Shown here piece after piece: positions 44,432-57,102 of a stretch of 64,000 bases of DNA (the stretch's first letter is position 1; the number at the start of each line of letters is the position of its first letter). Below the pieces are notes generated by a model. That model was not told the origin of the DNA. It did no database searches and saw only the letters and a list, made by a program, of their open reading frames with translations. The stretch is from Phyto melanocephala. Its lineage: Eukaryota; Arthropoda; Insecta; Diptera; Rhinophoridae. The stretch lies in NCBI GenBank assembly GCA_941918925.1, contig OW799234.1, positions 123,279,395 to 123,343,394 on the forward strand, in the 5' to 3' direction. The position numbers were made by a program, and so were the translations under genes.

Positions 44432-45021
44432 TAAATATATATATATTTATCCTTTAATTCCCAGTGGAACATAGGGCCGCAACAAATGCTCTCCATTTTA
44501 TTCTATCCGTAGACATCATTTTCATTTCACTCCAAGAAACACCATGCTCGCTCAACTCGTTCTCAATTTGGCGTCTCCAAGTATTTGCAGGTCTGCCAGG
44601 TCTTCTGGATCCTTGGGGGTTATACTCAACGGACTGTCGAGTTAAATCATCCGCTGGCTTTCTCATTGTGTGCCCCAGCCAGCTAAATTTACGCAATCGG
44701 ATACTCATGTTTAAAGGGACCTGATTGGTTAAGTTCCACAAGTCCTGATTTGATATTGTGACAGGCCAGAATATCCTGTGTATACGCCTGAGGCAGCGGT
44801 TTACAAAAGCTTGCATACAACTCATTTCCTGAATCGAAATATTCCAGGTTTCACAGCCATACAGAAGCACAGATTTCACGTTGCTATTAAAAACTTTAAG
44901 TTTAGTTTGATTTGAGATATTTTGCGATCTCCAGAATTTATTAAGAGTGCCAAATGCTTGTTTCGCCTTACACAGTCTATTCTGTATATCTTCTTTGCTG
45001 CCCCCGCTTTTTGAAATTATA
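44432..45021 (-). mobile_element. 5'-truncated RTE-type LINE with 10-bp TSD
   Basis: 590 bp flanked by AGGCAAAATA (44422-44431 and 45022-45031). On the minus strand a single open reading runs almost from end to end: GGSKEDIQNRLCKAKQAFGT, LNKFWRS, then SVLLYGCETWN. The 3' tail is an AT-dinucleotide run (ATAAATATATATATATTTAT). Confidence 0.85.
44454..45010 (-). CDS. C-terminal end of LINE ORF2 (endonuclease/RT polyprotein), partial
   Basis: The part after the reverse transcriptase: SKEDIQNRLCKAKQAFGTLN, VKSVLLYGCETWN, FVNRCLRRIHRIFWP, ISNQDLWNLT, RLRKFSWLGHTMRKP, NPQGSRRPGRPANTWRRQIE, ELSEHGVSWSEM, DRIKWRAFVAALCS. It matches the widespread RTE-like ORF2 C-terminus to the natural stop. The frame is open, so this is a young but dead-on-arrival insertion: endonuclease and RT domains are absent. 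Confidence 0.85.
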
Positions 45022-45533
45022 AGGCAAAATAGTTTGGAAAAAATACATTTTCAAATATTTTGAGTTCTTACTTATTTTCGAACACGCTAAAGAAAGTTAA
45101 AGAAAGCTAAAGTTCTTCTCTAAAAGAAGAACTAACAAATTAGTTTGGGACTGAGATATAAGCATCAAAATACAACTGCTTCGATGATATCAACAAAAAT
45201 CTATTTTTTCAGCTCATAGTTGCTCGAAAAAACCACTGTAGGTATCAATTGAATAGCAACATACAGTAGACTATAAAAATGAAATTCAAAATGGCGTCAA
45301 ATAATTTATTCAGTGTTTAAACCCCCTAAAAAATAAATATCGAGGTTGATCAATAGAATACAGTGAACAATGAAAAATTTTAAAATTCAAGATCATGTCC
45401 AGATACAGCAAAGTGGCATATAAAATTTGACATAAACTCTAGGCTACCCTATGTGTGATAATTTATCTGTGTACATGAAGGTGAAGGGTAATATCGGTTT
45501 CGGTACAGTCGAAATCATCACTCTTACTTGTTT

Positions 45534-47120
45534 GTTATATCTTAGTTATTTAAAACTAAATTCTAAAGTGTAATATATTGATGTTTTTGGTTCGAGCGGA
45601 ATAATGTTTTCCTCTAAAGACCATTAACAGGACTCCCTTTCAGTATTTACCTAGAAGATCTTAGTAACTACTGAAATTGCTTGTTATATTTTTTTGATTC
45701 CAAAAATTGCTTTTTTTAAGGTGAATAGGTATTAGAGCAAACTGTTGTCATCTCGAGATAAAAATCATCGATATTTCATATTTTTAAATCTGATTGTAAA
45801 TACCCAAGAAACAACGAAATATGTAAAAAGGCAACCCTGAGTAAGACAAACAACTTTTATTCGAAATTGTCACTCAAAAATATTTTACAATCAAAGTTGT
45901 ATGGCGAACACACATATGTATGTGTTATATCGCTGTGTTTCCTATTCAAATACAGTAGTGTTTGTGAAAATGTAGGTGAATGTATTTCATACCTGCCATT
46001 ATTTTTGCTAACGTGTGATTTTAGTGTTAATTATGCACTTTAGCTTACCGCATTGTTATTTCATTATACAAATGTGTTGCCTATGTACATACATACTATG
46101 TACATATACATAAATGTGTATGTGTGTGCATACACATCTAGCGAACAAACAAACGTATAAACATTTCTCTGTACATAATAATTGCATTAGATGAAAGTTT
46201 TTTACTTTTGCAACTATGAGTATAATAATAACAGCAACAACAACTGCAACTACAATTGAGAAGGACAAAAGGAAATGTTTTCCAAGTACTCACAGGCTCT
46301 TGTATCTTTTTGTTGTTGTTTTGATTTAGTACCTAAATGTATGCATGTATGAATGCATGTAAGTGTATGCATTTATATATGTTTAAGAGATTCATAGGAA
46401 TTTATTGTAATTTTAATTATTTTGAACTTGATTTTTGAGCTTGTTAACAGCAAAAGAAGTGTTGAAAAAATATTTTTGAAAACACATTTTAAGATTCTCT
46501 TCTTCTAACACTTGAATTTTTTTTTTGTTTAGGAATTTTGTTAAATTACTTTTAGTGTAGATGTAAATGCTAAACATGCAAACACTCACAATGTCTATAA
46601 AGGTTGTGATAAAATGGCATAATTATAATTATAACTTGTGGTGACAGGACAAAATAACTTAAGATGATTTAAGCAAAAATTGATTATATCATGAATAATA
46701 AAATTATTGCCTTAATGTTAGATTTTAGATGAAAACCATAAGTAGTTTTTAATATGCCAGACACATTTATTTAAAACAGAAAGAAAGAAAGAAAAAAATT
46801 GGCTGTTTTTTATGCCATAAAAAAAGCAAAATTTTCTATAAAATTAAATGTTAATAATTCGTTTCTCTTAAATTTTGTTTTATATCAATTAAAATGACTT
46901 TGTAAAATAAGCTAACTTTGATTTGCTTTGGTTTCTATATACCGAAGCCATGTTATTCGACTTAGTATCTTTTAATAAATAACGACAGATACAGTTAAAA
47001 AATAAAAAATAATAAATAATAAATGTTATTCTCAAGTGACTTTAAAAAAAAAATTAGAGAAAAAGTTTTTGTGTTTAATATTAACGCACTGAATTTTAAA
47101 AATGAGTTTTGATTTGTTTT
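45534..47120. other. AT-rich noncoding DNA
   Basis: Includes GTATG/CATAC-rich runs at 46085-46130 and 46335-46380. Nothing else recognised. Confidence 0.4.
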
Positions 47121-48300
47121 TATACCTCTTACAAAGAGGTAAGGTTATAAATGATGGGCCATATAAAAGTTTAAATTTAAAAGTGTAATAAAACAAAAAA
47201 GATTTGAAATTTTGTCAAATTTATTTATTGTTGTGAAGTGCAATTTTTTCGATTAGAATTGAAATAATATTTCATTCATATGGCTGCCCCAGCTGGCCTC
47301 ACAGTACCCTCTTCAATCGAACCAATTTTCGAGCACTTTTCGAGGGTATGGAGTTTTATCTCCGCAATGGCATTTCGAATGTTGGCCTTGAAATGCAAAA
47401 ATGTTTTCAATTTATCTGCATAACATTTGTTTTTATTGGCGCCCCATAGAAAATAGTCCAACGGTGTGGAATCGCTGCTTCTTGCTGACCAATTGACATC
47501 TCCATTTCGGCTAATTAAACTGCCATAAAACGTTGTACGCAATAAATCGATTGTGGCATGAGATGTGTGGCAAGTTGCACTATTCTGTTGAAATCAAAAA
47601 TCGTTCACATCAATACCATGAGAAGCGGGCTTAAAGTAATCTATATCATGGTGCGATAGGTGTCTACATTGATCGTAATGGTTGCGCCATTTATAATATT
47701 CAAGGAATGTGATGCCTCCGCCTTCACAAGCCGCACCAAACAGTCACCCTTAACGGGTGCATTTGCTTCTATAAGACCACGTTTGGGTTTTCTACTTTGC
47801 TTATTAACCTACCCACCAAGATCAAAAATAAGCTTTATCCAAAATGATGGTTTTTTTTGTACGACATTTTCGTGAAATTCCCGACTAATTGTCTTTGCTT
47901 TGGAAATAAATTTCCAATAAATTTCAACATTGCTCAAACGTAAATCGATTTATTTCGTTCAGCGGAGATTATATACTGAATTTTTGTGACAGAATAGAAT
48001 GACTGAAGTATTGCCAGATTCGAAATAACCGCTGGTTAAAATTTAAGCCGAAAAATGGCCCACCCTTTATAGGGATTTAAAATTCCATGGAAAATTTATA
48101 TAATATTCGTTTGCGACTGTATAAAGTATATATTTTCTAGATCCTTATAGGTATTTAAGTCGATTAATAATCTTCATCTGTCCGTATGTATATTGAAATC
48201 AATTTTAATATTACAAATATTTGGCAGTAGATCGATATCAAAAATAAGAAAAAATCGGACAATAAGTAACTGAGATATGAAGAAAAAACCACGATAGATC
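47121..48300 (+). mobile_element. decayed DINE-1-like element split by a mariner
   Basis: TATACCTCTTACAAAGAGGT at 47121 is the 5' hairpin. After the mariner (47150-48067) the element resumes with ATAAAGTATATATTTTCTAG, TTAAGTCGATTAATAATC, CATCTGTCCGTATG, and AACTGAGATATGA, then fades near 48300. Confidence 0.65.
47150..48067 (-). mobile_element. decayed DD41D mariner
   Basis: TA flanks (47148-47149 and 48068-48069) and inverted ends (AATGATGGGCCAT; inverted AAGGGTGGGCCAT). The minus-strand coding remnant includes LISRNGDVNWSARSSDSTPL, DYFLWGA, CYADKLKTF, and, after a frameshift and one stop, GYCEASWGSHMNEILF at the C-terminus. The third catalytic Asp is in TPLDYF. The upstream half is largely unreadable. 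Confidence 0.85.
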
Positions 48301-48414
48301 AAACGTAGAGATTAAACTGTAAACGAAATACCAGAAACACCTACTAGAAGGTGTTCAGCGAGGAATGACTTGTATGTAACTTTGGCATATTTAAAAAAAG
48401 ATTCATTGTTATTC

Positions 48415-49767
48415 CCATAGAAAGTGCAATTGTTGCAAGAACTAAAACTCATAGATTATAGGCAACGTCTAAATTTCGCTGTTAAAAGTTAGCCAGAAAT
48501 GGAATAACCTTTATTGAAAATCTGCTCATTAGTAATGAAGCTCATGTAGAAGGGAACTGTCAAGGCTTGGTCAACGGGCTGACGTTACTCTAGTTTGGGC
48601 TCCTGCGCATAAGGGCAACTATGGTAACGATCGGGCTGATGAGCTAGCCAAGAGAGGATCTGCTTTAGATATCTCTATCGCAAGTGCAGTTGCAATCCCG
48701 TTAGGGACTATTAAAAGCAGAATCTCCAGACACTTCCTCCGAAAGGCCGATGACAGGTGGCGTGGGCTGAGGACGTGTAAGGTGACACGGCTTATGTGGC
48801 CCTCTTTTGATGCAAGGCGTACAAGGGTCACTGGGTGTTAGGCAAAAATGCAAGTCGACTCGGACTTCCATCGAGCGACCTCTGAAGTTAGACTGAATTA
48901 TCTACTGAGATACCTCACGGCCACGGGGTGGATCTAGTGCCTTAACTACTCTTGGATTTATTCTGAGATACATTGGAGCTGACGAGTGATGTGGTCCTGT
49001 CAAAACGGAGTCATACAGACTCTACTTGACTGTTTGCGTGCAGCGAGCTACCACGGTAACCAACCAACCAATGAAGCTCATTTTCATTTGAATGACTTCA
49101 TTAATTAGCAAAACTGTAGGTTTTGTGGTTCTATACATCCAAGAGCCATTTATCGATCACAATTGCACTCCATTCAGTGCATAGTATGGTGTAGCATTAC
49201 ATCTGAAAATATCATTCAGCCTTACTTTTTAAAAAGAGAAGATGGAAGTGCTGTAACCGTAAATGGAGAGCGGTATCGGTTTATGATAGAACATTTTTTA
49301 CATGCTGTTTTTGAAAACATCCCTGAGATATGTTTTCGGCAGGATGAAGCCACTGCCCACACTTAACTTAATTAAAGCTTTTGTAGAGCGAATAATTTCC
49401 AGAGATTCGGATATCAATCGGTCAGCAAGTTCGCCGTGTTTGTCAGGGTCCGACTATTTTCTCTAGGGTTATTTGAGGAAGCGAGCACATGTCAACAACC
49501 CTGAGATAATTCTTGAACTCCAGGGTAACATTGTTGCAAAAATTTGAGCGGTACATCTTTTGAAAGATGTTTTAGAAAATTCTATAAAACCAGCCCATCA
49601 TTGTGAAACATAAAAACGGCGTTCATTTAAGTAATATTATTTTCTATACTTGGTGTTACAAAATTTCAATTTGAAATATTTTATAAACTGAAAAAAAAAT
49701 AAAAAAAAATATTTAAGAAAATAATTAATTAATTTTTTAAACCCATGGTGGCCTTTGCCACACTCTG
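48415..49767 (+). mobile_element. decayed DD41D mariner, split by a LINE end
   Basis: Left part: KVQLLQELKLIDYRQRLNF, then GITFIENLLISNEAH. After the LINE (48546-49069): HFHLNDFIN, QNCRFCGSIHPRA, QCIVWCSITSENIIQPYF, SAVTVNGERYRFMIEHF, CFRQDEATAHT, a TAA stop, and ISRDSDINRSASSPC..SGSDYFL. The right inverted end CAGAGTGTGGCAAAGGCCAC (inverted) is at 49748-49767. The 5' end is missing. Confidence 0.8.
48546..49069 (+). mobile_element. 5'-truncated LINE (RNase H end) with 12-bp TSD
   Basis: 524 bp between exact AATGAAGCTCAT repeats (48534-48545 and 49070-49081). It reads VTLVWAPAHKGNYGNDRADE, LAKRGSALDIS: the C-terminal part of an RNase H domain (G..GNDRADELAK). Downstream reading stops at GC, then frameshifted C-terminal matter. 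The tail is AACC-type (GGTAACCAACCAACC). Confidence 0.85.
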
Positions 49768-52700
49768 TTTAATCAAGGATTTATTGCAAGTTTTGCTACA
49801 AATAAACTTAATTTTTTTTATTTAGTTAATGAAATTATTTTTCTCTTCCCTCCCAGTTTAATCATCTTTAGGAAAATACATTTTTAATACTATTTTCATA
49901 ACAATTTTTATTACAATTTCTAAATTAAATCCAAACTTTTTGACCACTTTGATAACACTATAATGACAAAACAGATAAGGTTTGCTCAGATGGAAAGCAT
50001 AAGTCCTTGTTTTGCATAAGGAATATTATAATTTATAAATAATTTACGAAACAAATTTGCAAGCAGAATGCAAGAAGAAAGAAAAATTGTAAAAATGAAA
50101 AAATAATTTAAAAAAAAAATGTTTTTCTTTGTAGCATTAAATCTTCATAGTTTGGTGTGATGCGTTGCGCTTCCGTTTTCCGGTTCGCTTTAGTTGTGTA
50201 TTTGCAAATGCTCCTTTTTTGTTGTTGTTATTTTGTCCTTCATTCATTATTTCAATGCATACAATCTTCTATGGCTCCTAAGTGCAGCAGCAGGATGTGC
50301 ATTTTAGTGTTGGTGCTGAGTTGGAACAACGAAAAAATATTTTGTAAAAAAAGGAGGAATAATGGGAAAAAAGTATAAGAAGATAAAGTTCTTCGTCTTA
50401 GCCTCACACACACATACAACTACTTTCTCATCTTTAGTCACATATACTTAAAGGTACTCTAATAACCTTGGAAGTATGCATCTTTCTTAAGGTTGTTTTA
50501 TATTCTTGCCATTCATGTTGTTGATGTTGTTGCTGTCGTAAGTAATACATATTCAAAAGGAGAATAGACATTTTGCATACACTCTAACACATACATTTAA
50601 AGAAGTGAAAGCAAAATATTAAACACTCATATTAACATACCGTGATACAAGTATGTGTTGAAGGTATAAGATTGAGAAAATTTTAAGAGACGACATACAC
50701 ACACAACCATACTTTCCACGTTTAATGATGAGCTAGTGCGTGTGTGTGTGAGAGATTGTGTGCAATTTTGATTTTCATGGTCACATATGTACATGATTTA
50801 TATGTATTTAACATTTATTCAACGAAAAAACAAAAAGAAAAACGCATAAACTTGTGCAGAAAAAACAATGAAAAATGACGAAAAACTTTGTTTTCTACAG
50901 TTTTCTTTAGTTTAACTTCAAGTTTGAAAGATTTTTTTCTTTCTTACAGTTGACACTGTTTTGATAAGCATTTGTGAATAATAATAATAAATTAACGAGA
51001 GGGGTTTTAAGGAAGTTTGTGTTAAGATTATAAAATAATTTATTTGAACTCAAAGAAAATACGCTAAAGTTTTTCCCAATTAACGAACGTTGCCTCTTCT
51101 GTGTTGGACTGAAATCAATTTTCTGAAGCCATGTAGTATTAATGCAACACAAACATTTTAAAAATCAGTACAAACAAATCAGTAAAAATCCATGACTGCC
51201 TCCCTTATGGGATGGATTAATTTTTTAATGAACCAGTTGTGTTTATTTTGAGAAATCAAAAAAAAGAATATTTTTTTTATTTTACAGGTTACGGCCCTTC
51301 AAATGATATGCATACTGATACAGAAGCTTACATTTTTAAATTAAAAGATAATATTGTACTTTGTATCCTTTAAAAATGGAAAGAAAACATATCAGTCTAC
51401 ACAGTGAGTAGGCAGTTTTAAATATGATCTGTAGATTAATAAGAGAAGCAAGTTTTTTATTGCAGTTTCAGTAGAAGAAAAAGATTTTTTTCAGGGAAAT
51501 TGGAATATAACTAACTGTTCTGTTTGTTAGTTTTTAAAGAGCTGCATATTAAAAAGTCTTGAAGTGTTTCCTTTTATTTTTTTAAGAAAACTCGTCTACG
51601 TTGTTTAATGATTTATATAAAAAGCATTTAATATACATACATATGTATTTCTAAAAATCTAAACTATTTCTACAAATCTAAGTTTGATAATCTATTCACA
51701 GTAAAAAATAATAATATTCAAAAGTTACTAAGTTAAAAAAGTATTTGGTTAAGTTAAAGCATAAGTAGGATTTCCCACAATGTGTAACCTCATGTAAAAA
51801 TCATGTTCTTGTGTCTATGAATAAATATCAAACACCGAACACAAACTAGATTACTGAGCTCAAGCTTGATGCAAGTTTAACATTAGGAAGCAGACGTTTT
51901 TTTTTATGTTGTAGTAACAACGAACACTGGCGGCAAATTACAACATTCGATCGTGATCGAAATTTTACTTTAACGTTAAAGTTCGATTTTGATATAGAGA
52001 TTTTAATAAGAATGCCGTAAATTGCTCGCTGTTTGGTGTTTAAATAAAATGTCCAAGTCTTAATGAACAAATGCCAAAATTTTTTCGTCTTATTGCGTTT
52101 TATATGCGTCAATATTTTTGCAGCAAACCAAGTCATTTGCATTAGTGATCGGCTTTGAGTCATTTTTTCAATATTGGGTAGAAGTGCGTATAAATCAATA
52201 AAATTTAACTGAGCTGACGTACGCATACCCACAACAACGTTGATTTATAAGTGCAACACAAAATGAACATGAGTTCTACGTTGTACTTATACTTATGCCG
52301 TCCATACTTATATGATTCGCAAAAATACCCATGTTGATTCTTATTTTTAAGAAAATACTTATATTTGCTTATTTAGAGTGAACCAAGTTGATTCAACAAC
52401 AAACACAATACAGCTGTCATTTGTATGAAGAATTAACAGTGTTGCCAGGTCGGAGAGTGCAAGATATTTTTTAACCGCAAGAAAATTTGCAATTCTACAA
52501 TGTGTAATATAAAATTTTAGCAAATATCACTGCTATTTAATTTTTAAATAAATGCAACTGATTGTGGCCTTTAGGTTAAGCTTTGGTTGGCTTCTATAAT
52601 AAGAGGTAGACAACAACAGTTATTTTGTGTTCTTTATTTTCATGTTTACATTTTTTGCAGTAAATTAAGAAAATGCGTTTTTAGGTGTTTTTAGGTACTC

Positions 52701-53507
52701 ACTAAAATTTGAAAGATAATACGCAAAAAAAAAATTAAAATCTGTATATGTTGAACAGACACTAAAGCAAGCACTTTATTTAGCTTGTTGTTTTTGTATT
52801 ATTTTGAAAAATTTATATTGTCTAGTTTCTTTAACAATCCACAATTATTTTGGTGAATGTCTTATTGTAATTTGGCAAGCCTAGTTCAAACACACAACTT
52901 CATAACGTCATACTTGCTTTTGATCGTCTTTTTATCTTGCGTGAACGACGATAGCAATTAAGCCAGTCATACGTGTTGCTGAATATTAGTACTATTTATA
53001 AGTACCTTCAATTTAAAAGTGAGTATAAGTAGTGAAGACTTTGCAATAAGTATGAATGCGTATAAATAAAAGTAATAATGAATCATGATTCAGGTTGACT
53101 TACTTCATGAGTATTCGTTGCAGATCTCTGATTCGCATGCGACAAAAACAGGAGTCAACTTTAAAACAAAAATCGAAAGCTGAAAGAATATTTTTTAATC
53201 TAAATAATTTTAAAATGTTGTGCACTGATGTCTCTTAATCATAGTATTTATTTTCAAATTTGTCTTTTTCTTTCTTATTCATTATTCATTTTTCCACATG
53301 TTCGTATTCTTTTTTATTCGAAATAAATTTTTGTTATGCTTTCAATTTCTATCCTTTGGCTGGAATTATTGAAAGCAACGTTGTATTTTTATTTTTCATT
53401 TATAAGTCTATCCAGGTGATAGACACTGAGCAATGCATTCTTGAATGTCCTAAACACCATGCCGTGCGTGTTATAATCATATTTCAAATATTTTATTGGT
53501 ACTTTAT
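49768..53507. other. long AT-rich stretch without supported genes
   Basis: Contains CA/GT-rich tracts (50405-50430, 50695-50760) and, at 51846-52232, a 128-codon minus-strand ORF (LYALLPNIEKMTQSRSLMQM, then TWFAAKILTHIKRNK) without recognisable motif. ACTTATA/TATAAGT motifs recur at 52240-52370 and again at 52990-53060, perhaps the edges of an unrecognised transposon. Confidence 0.4.
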
Positions 53508-54214
53508 TATACCCTTCACACAGTGAAAAAGGGTATATATAGGTTTGTCATTCCGTGTGAAATTTCTACAATTTTCATTTCCGACCCCATAAAGTATATA
53601 TTTTCTGAAAGCTTATGAATAGGGGAGTCTGTCAGTCTGTCCGTCGGTCCGTCTGTCCGTGTGTATGTTGAAATCAACTTTTTGAAGCACCCCGAAATCG
53701 CTTGGACCCGGGTCCTACTCCCGGGTTCGGGAGTACATCGGTATTGAAAATCAGAATTATCGGTTCACAAACAACTGAGATATGAGCAAAAACCCACGAC
53801 CACCTCGATTTTTTTTTCACAAAAACAACATTACAACAACAACATACAAACTTGTATATTGGTTAAAGTAAACGTGGGATCGAATCCCAGCTGAGCCAAA
53901 AAATTTTTTATTTTATTTTTTAATTTTTTTTTAAATTTTTTTTTTAATTTTTTTTGTTTAATATTTATTATTTATAATTAATTATTGAATTATTTTTTTT
54001 AAAATTTTTTTTTTAATTTTTAAAAAATTTTTTTTTTTAATTTTAAAAATTTTTTTTTTTTAACATACATACTTTAATTTTTAATTTTACAATGGGATGT
54101 TTTTATATATGTATGTACGTATTTCATATGAGATGAACAACTGTTATTGCATGACTACACGTTGTGAAGGGTACATAAGATTCGGCACGGCCGAATATAG
54201 CACTCTTACTTGTT
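53508..54214 (+). mobile_element. full-length DINE-1-like element
   Basis: TATACCCTTCACACAGTGAA through hairpin ATTCGGCACGGCCGAAT and ATAGCACTCTTACTTGTT. About 90 bp shorter than the 29036 copy, mainly in the homopolymer spacer and a loss of GGTGATACAA near the 3' end. Confidence 0.9.
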
Positions 54215-55562
54215 CATTAAATCATTTTTTTTTGGCTCAACTTCATTTATTATATTATTTAGAAAGCGGAAATGGAATATTTTTATAATGTATTAGATTA
54301 TAAGTAATTAATTTTTGTTTTTTATGTATAATTTTTTGTATGAGAATTTGTTGAAATTTGTTTCAAAAATTTTTTATTATTAGTATACAAAAAGAAAAAT
54401 TTTGTAATATTTTTGTTAACTTGTTAATTAATTTTCCTGAAAATGCTACACGAAGGAGTAGCGAAATATTGAGAAAGAAAATAAAACAATTTTATTTAAT
54501 TTCCTAAAAATTTTTCTTAATTTCATTAAAAAAATTGGTTTGGAGGTACTTTGATGGTTGTTATTATATAAGGGTATTTTCTATACCCTAAAGAGTAAAT
54601 TTACAATATTTCACCCAGCTCAAGTAATGCTTAAAATATTACTAGAAATTTGGTAAAAAAACGAATATATGACACGTTAGCTACATGAATGTAAAAGAAT
54701 TTAAATTAATAAACATTAGATATTATATCATAGGTGCCTTTCTTTTATCAAACAATTGTTTATAACCCCACCTCTTTTATTTTTATGCTCTTTAATTTAG
54801 TCGTCCATTAAACAGTAACGAGTGCACATGCTTAGCGGCTATGTTGATATTTATTCAAATACAATGCGTAAAAAAATTATAATGGAATTAGAAAAAATAT
54901 TTTATTTTTAAAAAGTCAAATTTATAAATGCAAAATTTATTGAAAATTTTCCATTTTAACAAGTAACAAAATAATAAATTTAGTGCTTACTGCATTTTTA
55001 TTAGTTAAAAAAAATGTATTTTAAATTTTAATGGAAATTTTTACGCTTTTTTTCCTTTAACTAAACAATAGCAAATTAAGTGTGCATTGTACTATTTTAT
55101 TTTAATGACTAAATTTTGATAAAAATCTGGGAGCTTACTTTTTCATAGCACTGTACTTAAAAATTCTCTCACCATTACGGCTTTTTTTTGGGCTTCTATG
55201 TTTTATATCAATGATAATATCATGGTGAGAGTATATAAGTTTTGAATATATATTCAGACATGCCAAGCACATGATGTCGCGGTCATAGCTAGTCTGCAAT
55301 AAAAATATAAATACAAATATGATAACTAACTAAAAAACTAATATGATAAATAATAATGGTAATTCAATTCTTAACAAATAATGGTAATGGTAAATAATGG
55401 TAATTTGTGTTAAAAGAAGGAGAATGCACTAAAATTCGCAGAGCAAACTATTTTCTAGTTCAGAAAATAATCGTTACTCAATTAATGTCCATAAATAAAA
55501 AGGTCTTTTGCACCTAACAACCCTCGCATGTATTGAACTCACTAAAAAAATAAATTATTGTA
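54215..55562. other. AT-rich noncoding DNA
   Basis: Includes TAATGGTAAT-type short repeats near 55350-55400. No gene. Confidence 0.4.
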
Positions 55563-57102
55563 AAACAAGTAAGAGTGATATATTCGGTCGTGGCGAATCT
55601 GATAATGGCCTTCACTATTGCATATACACATAGGTAAAGTTTTCTGTTAAACACCATTTTACTTTACGATTTCCGACGCCAGATTTGATTTGGAGTATTC
55701 TATTAGTCAAATCCTATCGTTTGATTTCAATATTGATGGAGTTATTTTTAATTATTGCCATTTTGTTTTAGATGCTGTCTTGAATTAAACACTTATCTAT
55801 AGTTTTGTATTCTACGGGTCAAGCCTTTTCAAAAATCGTAATTACTATATTTGATTTATGTATGCATCATTTTGCTTAAGACGCCATCTTTGATTTTAAC
55901 TCTTTTACAGTTTACTGTATTCTACTGACCAAGCAATTTTCAATTTTTATGCGGTTAAAGAGGATTAATTTTTAATTACTTGATTTGACCCACGTGTATA
56001 TAGTTTGATTGTACGCCATTTTGCAGTGGAATCGATCATGGATTTAAGTAAATTTTTTTTATTCTGTATTATATTTTGCTAGTCAAGTCCTCTTCGTTGA
56101 TAGCCATATAAATCTTCTCGGTTGTCTGGAAACTAGAAAATGAATTGTTGCTTCGATTAAATACCGAAGTAGTTGTATTTTGGTGTTTATATCTCAGTTA
56201 GTTTAAAAGCAAATTGTTAGCTTTTCCCAGTAATAATTTTGGAGATTACGGCTTGTAATGTGGCGGTATTTTAATGATATAAGAGCTTTAGTAATTAAAT
56301 TAAAAGAAATACAGTGGTGTCTGTATATAGTGAACTAATTTTTGAAAGGCTTGTTCATAGTATCCAGGTTGTTCTCTATATCAAGGTTGAAATTTTTGTT
56401 CAAAAACTCGTTTTATTTACTAAAAATATATACATGTAAATGCAATAGCTGATTAGAAACAATTTGTATAAAAAAGGAAATAGTATATGTACATATGTAT
56501 TTAAGTTTAATAAAAGAATTGTTGTTGAATTTGTTTTCAAAATTTTGTTCACTATTAGAGTTTTTCACTATTTAGAGTACTCCATGCAAAAATTTTGGTG
56601 TTCATTATTTGGTGTTCACTATATCGGGTGTTCACTATATCCAGACACAACTGTATATATTTTACTTATAACTGTCGATTAGAAACCGATTTGTCCAATT
56701 ACAAAAAGTTCTTAAGAGATATAATATCTAGAAATACTTGGTAGCAAACATGTCTAGAAATTATCCCGTAAATAAAAAGTGTTAATTTTTGTTGTAAAAA
56801 AAATTATAAAAAAAACACGTGTAGTCGTATTTGCTTGGTCATAAATCTAAGAAGATATAAGGCGAATGTACTGGATTTCAATAGCAATTTATTCCCGAAT
56901 TTGTCCAAAAAATTAATTATAGTTACAGATCTGTGCAACATGTGGGTGTTTAAAAGTTGATTTCAATCAACACACAAACAGAAAGATGGACAGACGGAGA
57001 TTATTTAATCGACTACCATATTCATAAGCAATGAATATTGTAGAAATTACAAAAGAAATGACACAGGTTTATATACCCTTGACACCACTAGTGAAGGGTA
57101 TA
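55563..57102 (-). mobile_element. long-subfamily DINE-1-like element with nested pogo-like MITE
   Basis: The 3' end (inverted) AAACAAGTAAGAGTGATATA with hairpin ATTCGGTCGTGGCGAAT is at 55563; the 5' hairpin ACCCTTGACACCACTAGTGA then AGGGTATA is at 57070-57102. The inner body has repeated GTATTCTA..GGTCAAGCC phrases. Split by 56312-56653. Confidence 0.75.
56312..56653. mobile_element. pogo/Tigger-like MITE
   Basis: Inverted ends CAGTGGTGTCTGTATATAGT then GAAC, and inverted CAGTTGTGTCTGGATATAGT then GAAC, with TA on both sides (56310-56311 and 56654-56655). The CAGT start, 24-bp TIR and TA target fit pogo-like elements. 342 bp, noncoding, with GTTCACTAT repeated several times inside near the right end. 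Confidence 0.75.

Larger units (their letters stand above)
44031..45533 (+). mobile_element. long-subfamily DINE-1-like element with nested RTE-type LINE
   Basis: The 5' end TATGCCCTTCACCTGTGGTG has the hairpin damaged; the TCTTCTGAAAGCTTATAAAT box and CAGAGATATGAGC follow. It resumes at 45022 after the LINE and ends with GTGAAGGGTAATATCGG and AAATCATCACTCTTACTTGT. Confidence 0.75.

Noticed and set aside
51846..52232. 128-codon minus ORF as a gene
   Set aside because: No recognisable motif, no splice or polyadenylation context, and surrounding ACTTATA repeats suggest transposon-like DNA; left as unassigned.
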